DNA from: Liquidambar formosana
Lineage: Eukaryota > Streptophyta > Magnoliopsida > Saxifragales > Altingiaceae
NCBI GenBank assembly: GCA_039720395.1
Contig: CM077826.1
Coordinates: 32,050,810-32,114,809 of the forward strand
Length of the DNA stretch: 64,000 nt
Direction: 5' to 3'
The notes under the pieces are model-generated. The model searched no databases, had not been told where the DNA came from, and worked only from the letters and a program-made list of their open reading frames with translations. A program made the translations under genes and the position numbers. This document shows, one piece after another, positions 34,370 to 46,202 of this stretch (positions are counted from its first letter, which is position 1; each line of letters begins with the position of its first letter).

Positions 34370-35643
34370 TATAAATGATTTTTAGAATAAATCTTGAAAT
34401 AGAACTTTGGGTATTTGATAATATAAATTGGAAATTATGTTTATTAATGAGCTTGACTTATTTTATACATTCTATGGAATATAGATGTATGGATTTTATA
34501 GTTAACTTCCATGGTTAATTGATGTTTTCGATTATGATTTTAAAGCTATAATTATAATGGAAATTTATGTTGTTTATCATAATTTTGGTATAATTATGAG
34601 GTTATTTGATTATGGGTTATATAGCATATTTTGGAGATGATTTTGGTTAAAAATCATTTTTATGGTTAATTGCATTGCATGTTGGGCAAATCATGCATTA
34701 AATGGACTTAATGAATACTAGGTAAAAGTATTGCATAAAAAGGATCACTGGAATTGGACTACTAACAGTCAAGGGACTTAGCGGTGTCATCCTTTCTTTT
34801 GGTCCTAGGTTGCTTACGGTCCCAAGCAGGGATGACAGTTGTGCTCCCGAATCTAGGTACTTTCCGGTTCCAGGTAGGAACCCTTGTGTTCCCGAAGAAG
34901 AGGCTACTTTCCATCCTTGTGAGGTTGCGAGGGTGCAGTGTTGTCCTCTTAGAGGTTGGGTTTAAATCCTCCATTTCGCGTGAAAACTCCTACAGGAGTG
35001 TCAGTAATTGATGAAATTAATGTAAATTGGACATGAGTCACATGCATTGAGTATTATGCATTATTTGTTTTAAGTTATAGATTATAACTTATTTTGAATT
35101 TATTTTATACTTGGTTAGTATATTTTGTTTTAAATGATATAATTGGTTTATTTATATCATTGCTTTAGTTTGCTATGTTGCATTGTATCTACTGAGTTAT
35201 CAAACTCACACCTATTTTCTTAAATGTTTTTCAGTATTACAGAATATGATTTATGAAATTTATGCAAAGACACGCTTACTTGGGATTTGTTAATGTGGTT
35301 TATTAATGTATTTTTCATGGGATAAATGAATGTATTTCATTAATTTTTATTTGTAACATTATTAAGGGTTGTAATCTTAATTATTTAATGTTGTATATAC
35401 GTAGAATGCAATACATGGAATGATACCACTTTCATGGATGACAGGAAATTTCTATGAATGGATTTTTATAACAAGTTTTATAATGGTATGTCCTATCTAT
35501 GGATGGGTCATGTCCGAAAAGGGGAAAAAGTTTTTAAATGGTTGAGATTTTGACACATTTCATCCACGTTTTATCAAAAGATTTATTAAAATAAAACTTG
35601 TTTTATTACTAGTGATCACAGCTTAATTATTTTGGGTCGTGAC
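34365..35643 (+). repeat. 5'-truncated LTR of a related chromovirus
   Basis: From about 34650 on it parallels the last half of the Tekay LTR: GGACTACTAACAGTCAAGGG, the GTACTTTCCGGTTCCAGGTA words, ATGACAGGAA, and an end TTTTGGGTCGTGACA at 35643. It is too diverged to belong to the same element. The LTR start is missing; nothing like it is present left of 22312. Confidence 0.75.
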
Positions 35644-36210
35644 ACAATTCAGGCCGGAGGTAACCACTGGTGACTTCCAATGGTTGAGGAATGGATTGCT
35701 ATCTATAAATTTCATAAATGAAGATTGAGGAGTGGGTTGCACAACCACCAACCTTTATAGGATCAACATCTCTAGGAGTAGAGTAACTTAGTTTATCCAT
35801 CTTCCTTTTCAATATTTTACTGTAATTTGCTTTCCTACATTGTCGTATTTTGTTGTTCTTTGTAATCGCTCATGGACTTGATTTTCAATCTGTGTTTGTG
35901 TTTGTAAGTATGGGGGCTTTCTAATTTACTAATGCAATTCCATTTCCAATTTATTCTTGTGCTAACAAGTTTTTCAAGTTTGTTTCTAAACATTCATACT
36001 AGGACCCTAAGGGAACAACCCCTATCCTGGCCCTTCAACAATCGCCTGACATTAAAGAAAAGTGACTGACTAGGTGTTTGTAGCCCACAACTATAATCAT
36101 TTGGCCTAAAAAGTGCTGGGCCTGTGTGCGCATGACTTTCGGATTGAACTTGGCCCTAACAAGCCCACATATGCAAACCGTAGGAAAATACAAATTTTAG
36201 TGCCAACAGG
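35644..36210 (+). other. Probable Tat-like internal remnant
   Basis: A short frame (PEVTTGDFQWLRNG, about 35650-35725) followed by T-rich sequence similar in style to the stretch after the first element's gag. It may be the continuation of the element interrupted at 22311. The assignment is weak, and the end of the transposon block is placed only approximately. Confidence 0.35.
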
Positions 36211-36747
36211 TTGCAATACAGTCCTAATGCTTTTATCATCCATTCATCCGGACCATAAATGGACGCAGCAGCTCTATTGACATTGATAGTGGGCCACTTT
36301 GTAGACTTTTCCATCTCATCCATCTCCATCCAAGATTTGAACAGCTAATTTAATTAAATTTCCACACAACGTCCCCTCTCAATGTCATTGTTTCTTGGAT
36401 CCATGACCACAAATCATTTTCTATACCCACTACCTAGCAAAAGAAGCTAAACCCTAATCACCTTTTATTCCAATTGGTACACACAAGGTAAAAAAAAAAG
36501 GAGGGAGAGGGAAAATAAGTGGAAAATCAAGGTATAATTCATGGGTCCCACGAAAAATATATATCTATATTGTCCGTATGTGCAAAGCCTAAAGAATAGG
36601 ACAAATGTGTCAGCTTGTGATGCCCCCACACGTGTGCGCTGCATCCAACGCCCTTTTTTTAGGCTTTTCTTTCTTCTTTTCATGTTGGAGATGGATGTTT
36701 TGTATCATTGTATGGAAGTTCTCTAAAGTTCCTTTGGCCAAAGCAGC
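36211..36747. other. Flank downstream of the P450 gene
   Basis: No gene seen. On the minus strand this is the 3' side of the P450 gene and should contain its 3' untranslated region; I could not fix a polyadenylation site. The 60-70 codon frames here overlap on both strands and are chance. Confidence 0.5.
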
Positions 36748-37489
36748 TCATGGGTCTCTTCTTCTTTTGACCCAAATTGGCATCCTTCTCTTCATTCTTA
36801 CAGTGGGGAAGTTGACAATGGAATCATCCTCAGCAACCCACCTGCATGTAAAACATGAAATCACATATCTATAATCCCTTTTTAAATTTTAAGTTACTTT
36901 TTAACTATACAAAAAGATATTGATAAATATTTGGAACACGAATAGTCAAATTAGGTTTTTTCCTTTTGGCTATAGGCGTCAAACGAGGATTAGACCGGCC
37001 TACACCAAATGTGTTTTAGATGTAGAACCCCAGCAAAACCCTAATTATCACGTTTTCCTCTATAAAATGCGGAAGGCCATTTGATTTTGGTCTAACCCTA
37101 GGTTGACAGATTTGAGCTCGGTCACATGTTTCTTTAGAATTAATTATTGTGTGTGTACATATATATAGATATATTTATATGATGCTTGCGAGTAATATTA
37201 AATATGATGACACCCACTAAATTATGGTCAAATATTGATGGTCCATGGTAGATTATCACCACTAAATTATAATCAAATATTCCAATGATTTGATCGAGGA
37301 CGAATACAGATACGTGTTTTCAATGTGTTTGACTAGTCAAACTTTTCCAAGATATGCTAATCCAAGGGAGAGGCGGCACACAGATTAAATGGTTCAGAAT
37401 CAATCAGTTTAGTGAGTCACATGTGTGCAAATTAGTGAGATGGGTTTGGGGAATGTACATATATCTCTTCACTCACCTAAGTACAATTT

Positions 37490-37528
<39 letters not shown>

Positions 37529-40500
37529 TATAGATATAGATAACATCAGTCATTCAATCCTATTATGTGTCTGTCCGTGAATATAATACATAACAACTAC
37601 CACTGAGTTTATGCCCAATTGATATCAAGTTACTTAGAAATGAAATGAAAAGAAATTTGGAAACGTCTAGAGTTTAAGTCTGTGCATACTAATATAGGTA
37701 CAACCATCAATGCGTGGTGCTGATATAAATTACATCAACACGTGCTTACTTGATCATCTTTCTATATGTATATATAATATAATTATAAAGAAATGATATT
37801 GAAATTCCAAAATGAGCTTCTCGTACTCTACCCACTCTCTTACTGTTAAAAAGTGCCTAATAATTATATACAGTTTATATGAGTCCAAAATGAGCTCATT
37901 TGGGCATGTGTAGCACCCTGCACTCGATCCAGAATGAGTTCATTTTGGATCCCTATTATCACTTCCCTAATATGAGCTCTACTTAGGGCAGGCATCAACC
38001 AGCTGCCCCACTCATCGGGACGGTTGTGTCCGTATTCGATACACTCATACACCCGTTACCTATTATATGGCCTCTCTCTCATGAAGTCTGTAATTAAGGC
38101 TAGCTTGATCGCTAGCCGAGCCCACAATGTCAGAAAGTTTTATCTCTGTTGTTATGATTTTGTCGTTTCCCATGGGGTAAAAGACTTTGTATTATAGAGA
38201 GATGGTTTTAATTTGTTACTGACCCACTTGGAAAGAACTGCAGAACCTATTTTCCCCTTTCGAGTGTTTTGAGAGAGAGAGGGAGAGGGAGAGAGAGAGA
38301 GAGAGACATTAATTACCTGAACTGAGTAACGAAGTGGTGGAGGAAGATGGAAGCTTCCAGCCTGGCCAAGTCGAGCCCAGGACACAGCCTTTGGCCACCA
38401 CCAAAAGGGGTGAAATTACAACTGCTCACGTCTTTGTCCTATATATTTATGAACCCCCAAACCGTTAGTTTCAAAAAAATAAAATAAAATAATAATAAAA
38501 ATGAGAGAGAGGAGGAAAACAGAAGAAACCAAACACCCCCAGGAAGATAGAAAAGGGTCCTTACTTGCCACCTCCATGGATTAAACTGGTAAGGCCAGTC
38601 ATAGTGACTTTCATCAAGATGGACTGATCTAAAATACATGAAAACACACCAACCCTTGGGTATCAGATACCCTTTTATCTCCATGTCTTTCATGGCCTTT
38701 CGCATCACCCCAATTATAATGTTTCCCATCCTTAATGTCTCTGTGATCACCTGTTTTAATTAATATATAAAACTTAGGTTATAAGTCATTTTAGTTTGTT
38801 TTCATTCTAATCTCCCTTCGCTAATTAATTAATCAAGAAACTTACGGTTTGTGTAAATGGTAACGATAAGTAATCGCTCCAACACAAGGGCTCTCCAAGC
38901 TGAGCTTTGCGTCTTTTCAACTTCATATTCTCCTCCTGATCAGATAAATCAAAAGTCCAATAATTAAGAAGCAACACCTGATAATATGCGATAAACAACG
39001 ATATATTAAAAAATCAACTTAAATTCTAAAATCAGCACATGACATCCTAAGTGAGAAGGAGTAAATCCGGCATGAGTGGAAGGCTCCTAAAAAAGACAAG
39101 GAAACAGGAAAAGGACATAGTTCAAGTAGCTAGTGGAGAAACGGACTCACATCTCACAAAATTACAGGTCATACAATTATAATTCTAGAAGATGTGAACT
39201 GGCCTAACAGGCCATGCACAAGGCCCCAAATCAGTTCAAGATAAGTGATAACAGTGACGATGATGAATTACCCACCCCCGGCCCCCAAAACAAAAAAAAA
39301 AAACAAAACAAAAAAAATGGTGATGATGATGATAATGATATTGACATTCTACTCAAGTCACAGTGACACACGTGATTTCGCTAATAGCTCCAAGGAGAAG
39401 AGAGCCAGAGAAGAGAAGAATTTGCCATACCGTGAGCTGATGGAGAGCGGCAGGGCAATCCGTCAGGTATTTTACAGCAAGAGTCATAAGAACCGGCACT
39501 GAATCTTCGCCCGGTATCATCAAATCAATCATGTTATCGGAGATTAGATCGTCGGTCAATTGTTCATTTGCGTCACTAAGCAAAACATCCACCACGTCTT
39601 TTGGAACCGCTGACATACCAGTACTATTGATCTTCTTTCTAGCTTGGATAATTTTATGTACTAGTTTAACCATTTTCTTCTTCGCCTGAAACCAATTTTA
39701 AAGTTCCATTTTCTTTCATTTTTGTCACGAACGAAACTCATGAATAAAACGAGAAAGAGCGGATTCAAATTCGATTCTAATTAACTTGCCTGCAGCGATC
39801 GGTAGAGTCTACTTCCGGGTATGTTTACGGGTAGAGACATGAGACCTGAGATGAATTGTTGGAACTCTTTCTTCAGAAACTCCATTTCTTCACCTGGGTC
39901 CAAACTAATCAATGCCTTGACTAGAACTTGAAACGCAATCTGAATTGAACAAACAAATGGGTGGACCTTTTAGTAACTTTTGATCGACAAGGAACTGTAG
40001 GGCATAATAATTATGAATCAATTTTCCTAGACAATATCATTCCTGCAAAATTATTGTGAACCCCATACTCTAACTAGGTTTCTTACTTTATTTCAACTCT
40101 TAGAAAATCTTAAAAAAGAAGCAGGAGATGGATGAAAGTCAAACGTCATAGATAGATTCCATTCAAATCTTTCTGCAGGCCAAAGAGAGAAGAGAGAGAG
40201 AAGTAATTACATTTTTGGTCTCGTCTTGGATGTATATGGGCTGATCTTCTCTCCAATTAGCCATTGATTGTTGGACATAGTTGTGCATGTCTTTGGTGAT
40301 TTGAGCTTTAAGATGTGGGGATTTAAAGAAGGCTCCTATAAGACCATGGATTCTCCTTTGCAAGCTTCCATTGATGAGCAAAATGGAGGACTTTCCCATC
40401 AACTCTGTGAGGGATTTGGGGTAAGACGGCACGAAAGCCTTGGCATCACTCTGCAAAATGAATCGACTCACTTCTGCATCCGTTGAGACGATGGTGGGAC

Positions 40501-41244
40501 TCCCAAATATATGTGACTTGAACACCTTCCCATACCTACAAATCAACACCCACTTAACTTGGTTCTGTTATGTATCTTGAGAGATGATAAAGTTCTATTA
40601 GCCGACAAATACCCTTTTCTCATTTCATCAATCGAATACCATTAAAAATACATGCAATCAATTCAACAACGTAAAGCTGGCCGTATCGTCATATATGAAT
40701 TGCCATGAGCTGCTGTTTCTCGGCTGAAATTTTCTGAAAGTCACTGATTTAGTAGTAACTCATGCAGTAAAAGCAAACAGAAACTCTCCAACTAATTAAT
40801 ACTACTACTCAGTAATTCAAACCTAATTAAGCATAAATTATGTGAACATGGAGCTGATAGGAGCTAGCTAGGATGATTAACAAAAAATAACCCAGACTAA
40901 TTAAAAAGTAAACACAGATTAATTACCCAATAAGTCAAAACTAAATTAAGCATGGAATATTTGTTTTCATGGTGCGTGAGAGATTCAAGAATATATGGGT
41001 ATTGATTTTTTTAAAAATATATATTGACTTACATGCGACGACGCTTATCCATGAAGGACTCAGGGCGGTCTGAGTAAGCACAAGAGATGAAGTCGATGGT
41101 TTCGCCGATAAAAGGCCATCCCAGAGTTCCTAAAGGAAGTGGGATTGATCTGATTCTACTCCTACTCCAACTACTACTGTAGAGAATTATGCATATGGTG
41201 GACAACAAGATTGCTGTCACAAACACAATCCACAAATTGTCCAT
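36748..41244 (-). CDS. CYP90D1-like: CYP90D-like cytochrome P450 (brassinosteroid C-23 hydroxylase family)
   Basis: Eight exons on the minus strand: 41244-41033, 40535-40211, 39939-39790, 39685-39431, 38935-38846, 38750-38565, 38438-38317, 36841-36748, giving 477 residues with every junction in frame. The protein has an N-terminal membrane anchor (about residues 4-22), a proline-rich hinge (SIPLPLG), an I-helix IPGEDS (about 286-291), an ETLR motif (348-351), FNPWRW (400-405) and a haem-binding [10 protein letters not shown] with Cys425. Over most of its length it follows CYP90D proteins, for example [19 protein letters not shown] and [13 protein letters not shown]90D enzymes hydroxylate C-23 of brassinosteroid precursors at the endoplasmic reticulum; CYP90C is the nearest alternative. 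All introns are GT-AG except intron 3. Intron 7 is 1.48 kb and holds a TA microsatellite. The start is MDNLW; an upstream in-frame ATG at 41313 would add 23 residues ahead of the membrane anchor. Confidence 0.9.
37493..37541. repeat. (TA)n microsatellite in P450 intron 7
   Basis: About 17 TA repeats followed by a few TAGATA units. Low complexity, probably length-variable. Confidence 0.95.
37697..37790. repeat. Dispersed repeat in P450 intron 7
   Basis: The stretch with GGTACAACCATCAATGCGTG and ATCAACACGTGCT is closely matched at 52182-52275 in the neighbouring gene's intron. No family recognised. Confidence 0.6.
38272..38307. repeat. (GA)n microsatellite in P450 intron 7
   Basis: GAGAGA repeats with a few GGGA interruptions, a few bases from the exon 7 donor. 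Confidence 0.9.
39686..39789 (-). other. GC-AG intron 3 of the P450 gene
   Basis: Exon 3 ends CTGCAG and the intron begins GCAAGT, the consensus of the rare U2-type GC-AG class; it ends TTTCAG. No GT donor nearby keeps the conserved reading frame ...RSLQ/AKKKM. Confidence 0.85.
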
Positions 41245-44200
41245 TTTACATATATTTTCCGCACACACACTCTCTCTCTCTCTCTCTGCTTCTCTTAAAT
41301 ATGGGTTAATCATAATGACAACGCCAATGACGACATTTATGTGATGGAGGAATGAATGTGCATGTGTATGCGCACGCGTGCGAGAGAGAGACAGAGGGAG
41401 AGAGAGAGAGATTATCTATAATATATGTTTTGAGTTTTGGAAAATGGATTAAATTGGAAGAGTTCGTAGAAATTGCCTTAAAAGTGAGCAGCCGATCGAG
41501 GAAGCCGGCCAGTGGAATATTGATTCTGGCTTGAGCCGAGGCTGCGACCATTTTCACCAATAACGTACTCATTTTAGTCACATGTGTGTCGGCGTGAGGC
41601 TCAGGATAAGACCTATGGGTAAACTCCAAGCTAGTTAGGTCCCAACTATCACCAATGGGTGAGCCACATATATAGGTGGCATCTAGCTACGAGACTGTCC
41701 ACCCACTTCTTTTCAAATCATTTTCCATGAGTAATGAATGCCCTATTAAATGTAAATTTGTATAGAATTTTTGCATTTCATTTTAAAGCAAAATCACCAT
41801 CAATTATATACAAAGGGTAAGCATTGGATCACACATATGATTCATCTTGAAATTAGTTACAATTTTTTTCTTTTTTTCGAAAAAAAAATAAAAATTCCTT
41901 TGGAAATCAATTGAGACACGCAGATTGATCTCAATTTGAGTAGCGCATGCAGGCTAGGTGTAAGTTATAATTATTATAGGTGGTGGTAATATATATAGGT
42001 AGTAAGGTAAAAATAGGCAGGGGCCGGGATGCAGGGAGGGGGATGGATGATAGAATCTTAATGGGTATTATGACATGTTTGTCAAATTTAAATAGAGACG
42101 TCCCCACGTCCATGATTGTCTCGTGGCACAGGGGCTTGAGCGTCCCCCTTGCAGTGCAGCTGGTGCCCTCGTGCATTCATGTGAGACTCAATAAATCCAA
42201 CACATTCTCCATCATCATCTGCCCTCAACTTTTGTCCCTCTCTCTCTCTCCTCTCCACCGAAATCATCACCCAATCCACACACTCTAGCCCAACCTCTCA
42301 TGTTACTTTCATTCCCATCCCTCTTTCTCATTTTATATATGCTATGCCACATGTGGCTCCCCCTCTCTTTACCAAAACTACTCTTTATTATTTTCAACCT
42401 GCACCCACTTGACCCATCCCCTTCGTTAATTTTAGTTTCATAAACAAACCTACCCGCTCTTATATCTTTATGTGAGGCCCCACTTGGCCCTTACATGTGT
42501 TCAACCTAACTTGGTTTAGAGACGGGCCGAATCGTCTTTTCCTAATAAATACACGCAAATAAGAAAGCTAGCTAAAGAAGAATAAAGTTATAACCCCTCA
42601 ATCTCCTTTTTTGGAAAGGCTTGCTTAATGATCCAATCTATTACTTTCTGCATCTGTTTGACTGTAGTGATCAACTAGCTAGTAATTTTAATATTGAATT
42701 TCAACAATGACCCATTGGTTGTTTTGCCAAATGTGTGTTTTTTTTTTTTTTTTTTTTAAATGTTAAGCCCCATTCCTCATCATCTCTTTATCCCTTTGTT
42801 CAAACTACCCAACTTGTGATTCTTATTTATTTACTTGCGGAAAAAATTTATCATATGGGCACCCTCATGGGTGTATTGAGGAATTCTCCCTCTATTTTAG
42901 AATCCCAAGACAAAGTGTTGAATGGAGTTCCACATACAAAATTTCATTATAAAATATTGATCATATGGTTTTATGGCTTGTAGCAATCAAATTTTGATGT
43001 CTCCATCCAATAGTGTTTCAATGGACTTTTCTCTCAACTTTGATCAATACCTATGACCCTAATTTGACACTTCTTTTTACTAAATTTATTCTAGTAAGAT
43101 AGACTCAATGTGATAAATTTGAACACGCAAGTCTTAGAATGATGCTTGAAATAGATGGAAAACGGAGTACTCATAACAAAAGGGATGAGGGTGCCTTCAC
43201 AGCGGGCAAACTCTATTTAATTTTATATGAATACTTTAATCACATATCATCATTCCATCAAATTGTTCTTCTCTCTCTCTCTCTCTCTCTGATAGTGTGC
43301 TTATATCTAGGTTTCATTTGTATATATTTATTCTACCATATCTTTCTTTAAGAATCACAGAGAATATTTGAGATATACTTCTTTATTCTCTAAAAAAAAT
43401 ATAGGATATAGGAACCCGAGAGGCCGAGAGTATCTCATGGCTTTTGTACCAACTGATGAGGCCATATTGGGGAAAAAAATCTAGAAAATAGAGGGAGGAA
43501 AATAAACCAATATTTTGCAGTTGTAGTTGGTTTTGATGTTGGAAGCTTGCATGTTGTGGGTAACTTTCGGATAACATATTGGGGGTGTCCACATCCTTTT
43601 CGGAAATTGTGCATACTTTCTTTTTTTCTTTTTCTTTTTTTTATGAAGTAAAATATGTATTAATAAGAACACTTACTGGCTTGTGAATCTCTCTACAAGG
43701 TGGAAGGACATGCTCCAAGATGCTCTAGGTTAGGTGATAAAGTCTTATCTCTATTGTATAATAAGTAATTATCTTCCTCTTTGTATGACCCTAACTCATC
43801 TTGACTCAATTAAGCCTTATTCCCAACTATATGGAGTCAAATTTGAATATTTAAAATTGGACTCCAAATGAAAACGAAACTACTACAACAGAATGCATAA
43901 AAATGTTTTGGCAGAAAAAAAAAAAAAAAAAAAAAAATGCATGGGACCCAAACTTTGGATGACGCCAAAAATAAAAGGTGGATAAGAAGAAAAGAAAACT
44001 TCTTGCATATGATGTATAAGTTAATGATTTTATATTTTATGTAGGTCTTCCGCATACATAGAATACCATATTATTTGGGTAAAAGATTTAGGCAATGTAG
44101 CATTACTCAGAAGAATATGGATGGATGGATTGATTTTGATTTCGCAGACCTCAGTGGTTTTCAAATTTGATTTTCATTCAATACTGGCAATCTTGATGAG

Positions 44201-44762
44201 CTGGTTCTAGCATTGGCCCACCTTATTCCAACTCATCATCATGGCTATTACTAACAGTAATCTAGTATTGCAAATCAAGGAAGAAATCAAACCATTTCAA
44301 TAGAAAATCCAGCACAAGTCTAGCACTTTGGCAAGGAGAGTAGGAGACACACAAGCATGCCTCTCTGCACCTGTCATTTTAGTGATGGGTCCCAATCAGA
44401 TATCAAAACCATCGGATTTATTGCCTGTACAAAAGAGGTCTATAACATATGAGCATGATGGCATTGTACCAGCAGATCAGAAAAGTTACTACTAGTGGGT
44501 ACCACTGTTTCAACACATAAAGTAATGCATGGCTTGAAGCCTTGAACAATGCCTCTCGCAAATAGGCAACAACTAAAAAACAAAACCTTTGCAGAAAGTA
44601 AGGATTAAGACATTCTGGCAGATTTCATCTAGAAAGTAAGGACATTTGGAGAAATGTAAAGCAATTGATATTCCATGGAAGTTAAATCCAAACTTCATCA
44701 CCAAAGTTTAACTGATTTCTAGTAAACACTGGTTTTGTCAAACCAGAACAAGTGTTTGTCAA
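41245..44762. other. Intergenic region between the two host genes
   Basis: It contains the P450 promoter side and the other gene's 3' side. CT/GA tracts lie at about 41269-41288, 41384-41411 and 43270-43290; the first is probably in the P450 5' leader. Poly(T) lies at 42739-42757 and poly(A) at 43916-43937. No coding frame has family support. A word ACTCAATTAAGCCTTATTCC near 43806 looks like part of a dispersed plant repeat. Confidence 0.55.
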
Positions 44763-46159
44763 TTAGATACTTGGAATGGATTTTGCTCGAATAAATTGTT
44801 TGAGAATGGCTTTCTCTTCATCAATTCGCTTCTTCTCTTCGGGATCTCTTGGCTTGACCTTCCTCTTCTCTTCCAACAACCACTTGAAAAGTTCACGCTG
44901 CTGATTCTCTGGAATTGGTTCTCGCAGCTTCACAGGCTCTGTAATGAGCGGAGAAGGTAAGGGTTCCTTTGTAACTGGAACAGTATTAGCAGCTGTAGTT
45001 GAAGCTGGAGTAGTGGGAATATTGACTGCAACGTCCTCCTCTAGGCCAGCATCTTTCTTTTTTGTCCTCATAAAGAGATAAGCTACAAAAAGTACAAGAA
45101 GGTCAAATAAGAAGCACTCCAGGATCCCCAGATACAACTTTGTCGGGTAACAAAGTGCCAAGCTTCAAGATGAAATCATTCGATAAGTTTTACACAACCA
45201 ACACAAATAACTAAAAGCCAATAAAGGAAAAGCAAAGTAGCAAACATAATTGAGACCAAAGAAAAAATTATAAACACCTAGATAGATTAACTAGGACGTG
45301 TTAATAGGACTTAATACCTTTTTATGAAGCACACTGACTAAGAATAATTTCAAATAACTGATGATAATTATCAGAGCAAGATTAGAAGCAAAACCCAGAT
45401 ATGCTCCTCAACAAGGCCACACTGCAGATCTAATTGCTTCATCAGCATCTACTGATTCTACTGCCAAGTCAACGTAATGTAATCAGTACTACAACCTCGC
45501 CATTTTCTTGTTTAATCAAGTTTTTCCATCTCATAAAAGGTTATGTGTATCATAGTTCCATAAATGACTGCCAATTTTCTTACTTTATGAGAAATCAATC
45601 AATGTTTCTTCAGTAATTAGTTGTGTTGGTGGGTGATCCAGGGACATAAGAGATACTTTTACACACAACCATCATTAAATGTTTCAATATGTTCAAACCA
45701 TTCAGTACTACTTGGAGGTGCAGTACATAGCTAAATATTTAAGCCATTAGGATACACAGTCAGCTAGCTAGGTTAGCTCTCTTTTTGCTTGGAATGTTCA
45801 CGTTGGTGTTGGTGTAGGTAACCACATATCTTTCTTTAGTTTTTTTATTTTATTTTATTCCTTATCAATGTGATTCCTCTTTCTAGTGTCTTTGTGTACC
45901 TTGCGTGTACAGGGGCTCTTTTGGCTCCTTTCAAATTTATATACAATATCTTTACTTAATCAAAAAAAAAATAATAATGATATGCAGACTCAACTGAATT
46001 GCTGATAAGGGACTAGTTTATAAGAAATGCTAAACCTAACTTTGTCTATTAGATATAATGCTCACTATAAATTCAGTGTATATCAAAAATTAGTAATTTA
46101 CATATTCAGTATGTTGACATTTGGACTTAGGCTGTGGGGTTTCCTCTTCTCCTTCCCCT

Positions 46160-46202
<43 letters not shown>

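Noticed and set aside
41306..41629. 107-residue frame upstream of the P450 gene
   Set aside because: It covers the CT-rich leader and promoter side, ends in low-complexity sequence and has no family features.
45082..45161. Start of the membrane protein at an upstream in-frame ATG of the last exon
   Set aside because: That reading enters the intron before the acceptor TTTTGTAG; splicing from 61045 gives a continuous membrane segment and a conserved-looking N-terminus.
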